Below, piece after piece: positions 60,601 through 64,000 of a DNA stretch of 64,000 nucleotides. Position 1 is the first letter of the stretch; each line of letters starts with the position of its first letter. Made by a program: the position numbers and the translations under genes. The DNA is taken from contig JABBOT010000004.1 of NCBI GenBank assembly GCA_016165875.1, positions 11,764,765 through 11,828,764 of the forward strand, in the 5' to 3' direction. The notes beneath the pieces are model-generated. The model was not told where the DNA came from. It saw only the letters and a program-made list of their open reading frames with translations, and made no database searches. Source of the stretch: Acanthopleura granulata. Lineage: Eukaryota > Mollusca > Polyplacophora > Chitonida > Chitonidae.

Positions 60601-63378
60601 AGCCAGAAATACTAGGTGTGTTAGCAAGAGATGGCCCTTCGTAGACATGGAAGGAAGAGTGGCATTGATACTGTTGGACATTTATTTAATATTGGGAAAA
60701 TCTTAGATTTAGTGTCTTCTCATTTATGGGAATCTGTTAAGCCTAAGATGTACGCCTGTAATGTATTCCACCATCGGCTTGAATAGTGAATTCTTACTTG
60801 TACCAAGAACATGTATTTGTACAAACATACACCTTCTGGTGAAGTAAATTAAATGAAATGAAAAAGAAAATGTGAATGTTTGGATAGGAATGGAGCATTA
60901 CACCTAGGGATGTAAAACTGGAATACATAGTTTTAAGAGGGTACTGGGGAAATCGGGTGTTCTAATACAGATGTAATTTATTGTGAATAACATTTAAGGC
61001 AGTATATAATAACCACTTGTCTGACATTAGCAACAATTACTGTATAATTGATTAGTTTCAACATTTAAAATGTAGCGTTAGGAATATAATTGGCACTGGT
61101 TACAGAATGCAGGTATAATATTAATGGCCATACCAACCAGTGCTGAAGACACAATAGCACATGTGATACATACTGCTTACTGGCACATGAAGTATTAGTG
61201 CTCCTGAGAAATGGTCTCGGAAAACTTGTATTGAGATGACCTAACTGGTTGTACTTTTTCACAAGTGTATTTGTGAAATCCAGATTCCACCAGTGTGAGT
61301 AATAATTAACACACATGAATTTGCTGGCATAACCTGTGATATCATGGTTTTGCAGTCACTGTGGAAGTGCTTTTACTGGCTCGGATGATTCTCAGGATTT
61401 ACTGTTTACCTGGTTTTGTTAGCTGTGACAGGTGTTCGGCACCAAAAAACTAGATGACAAAGTAAATGGCTGAAATTAGGAAAATGGATGAGATGTTAGA
61501 GATTCTGCTCATCTACTAAAGCTCTTTTCTGTTGGTGGAACTCATAATGTAGTATAAATCATGATGGCTAATTTATAAGTTGTAGACATTGTACTGAAAT
61601 TTAATGTTAAAGGTGAACTGTCCAGGTTGATTAACTTTTCGCAAAATTGGCACAGAATATACTAGAGGTATTTGAAACATGGTGCCGAAGGCATTTAGCG
61701 AATAAGAATCACAAGATGTGTTAAATGAATAATATTTTTTCAAGAAAAACAAGCTGTTTCGTGAAGCTTGGTATTCTCTACATGGTTATCTGCCCTTGAT
61801 GTCCAAGTAGTGTTTGACGTCACATAAGCTGTTTTGTGCAGCAGTCCACTGTGCCAATCACTTACCTGTTTACGATGGGATTACCTTTCATGCCTTCCCA
61901 GCTACCCCTCCGTGCAATGAAAATGGATAATAGTTTTGTGACGCGACCATTTCAACCGAATAAGCATTCTAAATTATGCATTAGCCAGTTTGAGGAAGCA
62001 TGTTTTGATCAGACTTAAACTAGTGTTTGAAAACAGAAAATGCTACAGTTATATCACGTGTAGTTGACACACTACCCCCATTCAAGGGCAGACAAATGAT
62101 GTGTAATATATATCTCGGAATATTTGGAGTGATATATATTTCTATTTTCAACAAGTAAAAGTATTCAGCAGAGGCATTTTTTGTGTCCATCAGTTTCAGT
62201 ATATCACAGATATATTACTCACTTAAGTGAAAGTGAAAAATAGAACCTGAACTGTTCACCTTTAAGTAGTTTAAGGCTGTAATGGAGAGACAAAAGGTAA
62301 AGGGAGATAACTCATTCCTAGCTGAAAATAAATGTTTCCTGTGGTATACTTTTTTTTTTGTTGTATTTATCACTTTTTTTAGCAAAGTGTATTTAGATAA
62401 CTTAGATGTATGCTTTCAACAGTGTTATACATGCACAGAACTGTTAAAGAGCAAACAAAAAAGAATAAATCCATCACAAATCCAAAGTTCCTCTTTTACC
62501 ATCCATATAAATGTATATGCATCTGAAACACAATAGTGATTACATCTGAAAGTTGTGGTTGCATCCTTAATGAATTAAGTTGATTTGGCACCTTTTCTGT
62601 ACTGGGTCTGACAGGTAACAGAAGAACAGGTGGTTATGTCCCACAGTCCCCTGAAGATGTTCACTCAATTTCATGACAAACACTGCCTAATATCCGGCCA
62701 GGGGCCCCTTTTGGAGATCGCCCGTAACCTCGGCTTTACGAGGGTCACCACAGTGGAGACCCTCAGAGACTGTTACCCTCACCTGGACATGGTGGACCAC
62801 TCCAAACGGAGGGGCGCTGTAAGTACATGACATTACAGGACCATCGAGTTTCATTCCAGGAGAAATTCCCTGCTTGACATTACATCTTGTTGATCCACCA
62901 ACTAGCTTAGTAAAGTGCAAAAGCATAGAAACTCCGAAAAAAGAAATGTAACGCATGGTTGTCATCCTTCTCCGTCAACCATGCGTTACATTTCTTTTTT
63001 CGCAGTTTCTATGCTTTTGCACTTGACATTACATGTACAGGTAATTTTTTAGCATCACCACGACAAAGGGGAATTAATGGACTAAATTAGCAGATTAGAC
63101 TGTTTGACACTAATTTACAATATTTAATCGTGATCATCTTAAAATTACTGTTTTAATTTTGAATACAACGTACCCTGCCATCCTCATCTGTGCAATATAT
63201 AGTAGTCTATGGTTACAGCCAGTTTTCATATTACTGTAATGTGATAGCAGGGAATGTATTAACAAGAATATTTTCATAATGTTAAAAATCAATGTCATCT
63301 GGTCATCAGAGTGATGGAGTGTTCTCCTTTCTACCTTTCAGCCATGTGCTTTTAGAAATTACTCACCCAAGATTGAAG
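48633..63378 (+). CDS. HDHD5: Haloacid dehalogenase-like hydrolase domain-containing 5 (CECR5), 5' part
   Basis: Four exons are visible: 48633-48752 (40 codons), 60336-60548 (71), 62615-62818 (68) and 63342-63378 (12 codons plus 1 nt, phase 1). The gene continues past the right edge. Exon 1 encodes a basic, hydroxyl-bearing leader (MAARGRLLCRSAGICERYMR) of mitochondrial-targeting type, expected for this protein. Exon 2 carries HAD motif I, DIDGVIVRG (nucleophile Asp53, acid/base Asp55), and motif II, FVTNAGN (Thr90). Exon 3 has the conserved VVMSHSPLKMF and SGQGPLLEIARNLGF segments, and exon 4 the NYSPKIEG joint. About 190 of roughly 420 residues are present; motifs III and IV must lie downstream. 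HAD enzymes of this CUT-family type are phosphatases, but the substrate of HDHD5 is not established. Exon 1 is assigned from phase, leader type and position, and is less certain than exons 2-4. Confidence 0.92.
49505..49525. repeat. Poly-T tract
   Basis: An uninterrupted T run within HDHD5 intron 1. A second, ~20-nt T run is at 49884-49903. Confidence 0.9.
51322..52270. repeat. Degenerate minisatellite, ~33-bp unit
   Basis: About 25 diverged units of the form TTCACACATGGTCAGTTAAT followed by GTGATATAGAGG. Unit length varies by several bases, and identity is highest around 51720-51800, where TCACATGGTCAGTTAATG recurs every 36-37 bp. It lies in HDHD5 intron 1. Confidence 0.9.
62913..63024. repeat. 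Near-perfect 49-bp inverted repeat (hairpin)
   Basis: The left arm 62913-62961 starts AAGTGCAAAAGCATAGAAAC. The right arm 62976-63024 is its reverse complement with one mismatch. The spacer is 14 nt. It lies in HDHD5 intron 3, flanked on both sides by copies of CTTGACATTACA (about 62874 and 63022). Confidence 0.95.
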
Positions 63379-64000
63379 GTAAGTTGAACATGAAGAACAT
63401 CAGAGAAGTAATGGATTATCACTCAGTTCAGTGGTAAGGTCAATATTAACACTAAACTTAATTACGATCTTGATCGTGGTTTGACCTTTTAAAATACACA
63501 CTTGTGACATTTTTTTTTAGTGAAACTTGACTAGAAGACAACTAGAACCGATAGGCACTGAAATGTATTCTACGATGGATACTCAGGTTTCATCCATGTA
63601 CATAATTCTGTTGCCTGGCCTTTGTTTATGATGCAGACACTAAAGTAAATCTATCATGATTTCACACTTTTATCCATCAACAGTTTGTTGTGCAAGCTAG
63701 GAGGTTTGAGAATCGCTTTTTGAGGAAGGCAAATACTAATTAGCGATAAACATTCAAATTGTTGCATGCAGGCTGGGGATCTCACTCGTACTGTCCTGGG
63801 CGACAACAGCTCTTTGGTTCTGTGTTTCACGTTCATGGGAACCAACATGACTAACAAGAAACACAAAATCGGTTCCATATGAAAGAGAGTTATGAAAAAC
63901 CTTTTTTTTCTTTCGAGAAAGATATGGTCTGCATATAATTACCTGATATACCAAAATTTACATAGCCTAAATCTTTAACATTTTAAGCAGCGTACATATA
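63379..64000 (+). other. HDHD5 intron 4, start
   Basis: No fifth exon is recognisable before the window ends; the expected continuation of the hydrolase is missing here. Confidence 0.5.

Overview
The window is nuclear DNA from an animal, most likely a marine lophotrochozoan (mollusc or brachiopod type). It is AT-rich, its genes are split by GT-AG introns of up to 11.6 kb, and it contains a tRNA-derived SINE family whose 3' tail I associate from memory with lophotrochozoan genomes. It also holds an invertebrate-type Ty1/copia element and two single-copy animal housekeeping genes. No bacterial features (operons, Shine-Dalgarno sites, CRISPR) are present. All gene models below were built by hand from splice sites, frames and phases.

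Left part (about 2.3-27.5 kb): three genes for small secreted proteins. Two are on the minus strand. The first (2377-4391) is a 10-cysteine colipase-fold protein of the prokineticin/astakine type. The second (7505-14510) is a very basic precursor full of R-x-K-R furin-type sites. The third, on the plus strand (18994-27432), is the most unusual object here: a 17-exon gene for a 695-residue secreted, cysteine-free, partly histidine-rich protein. It is made of seven diverged helical units, six of them encoded by one long exon plus one 47-nt exon; the seventh has an extra 24-nt exon in front. Unit boundaries are always phase 0 and the intron inside each unit is always phase 1. I recognise no known family. 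In the first two genes a phase-0 intron follows directly after the signal peptide.

Middle (30.0-45.1 kb, minus strand): a complete 10-exon gene for the splicing factor PRPF18 (345 aa). Its fifth intron carries an antisense, frameshifted Ty1/copia element (32486-37417) with short LTRs and an initiator-Met tRNA primer site. The element lies inside one copy of an older interspersed repeat. A second copy of that repeat, in intron 2, preserves the empty site.

Right part: between PRPF18 and the next gene are a truncated transposon integrase-like ORF (45752-46045) and a candidate first exon transcribed leftward from 48459. On the plus strand HDHD5 (HAD-family hydrolase, CECR5) begins at 48633 and runs off the right edge. 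Its 11.6-kb first intron holds a degenerate ~33-bp minisatellite, and its third intron holds a near-perfect 112-bp hairpin. The remaining DNA is intergenic or intronic, with MITE-like inverted repeats, SINE copies, microsatellites and short tandem duplications.
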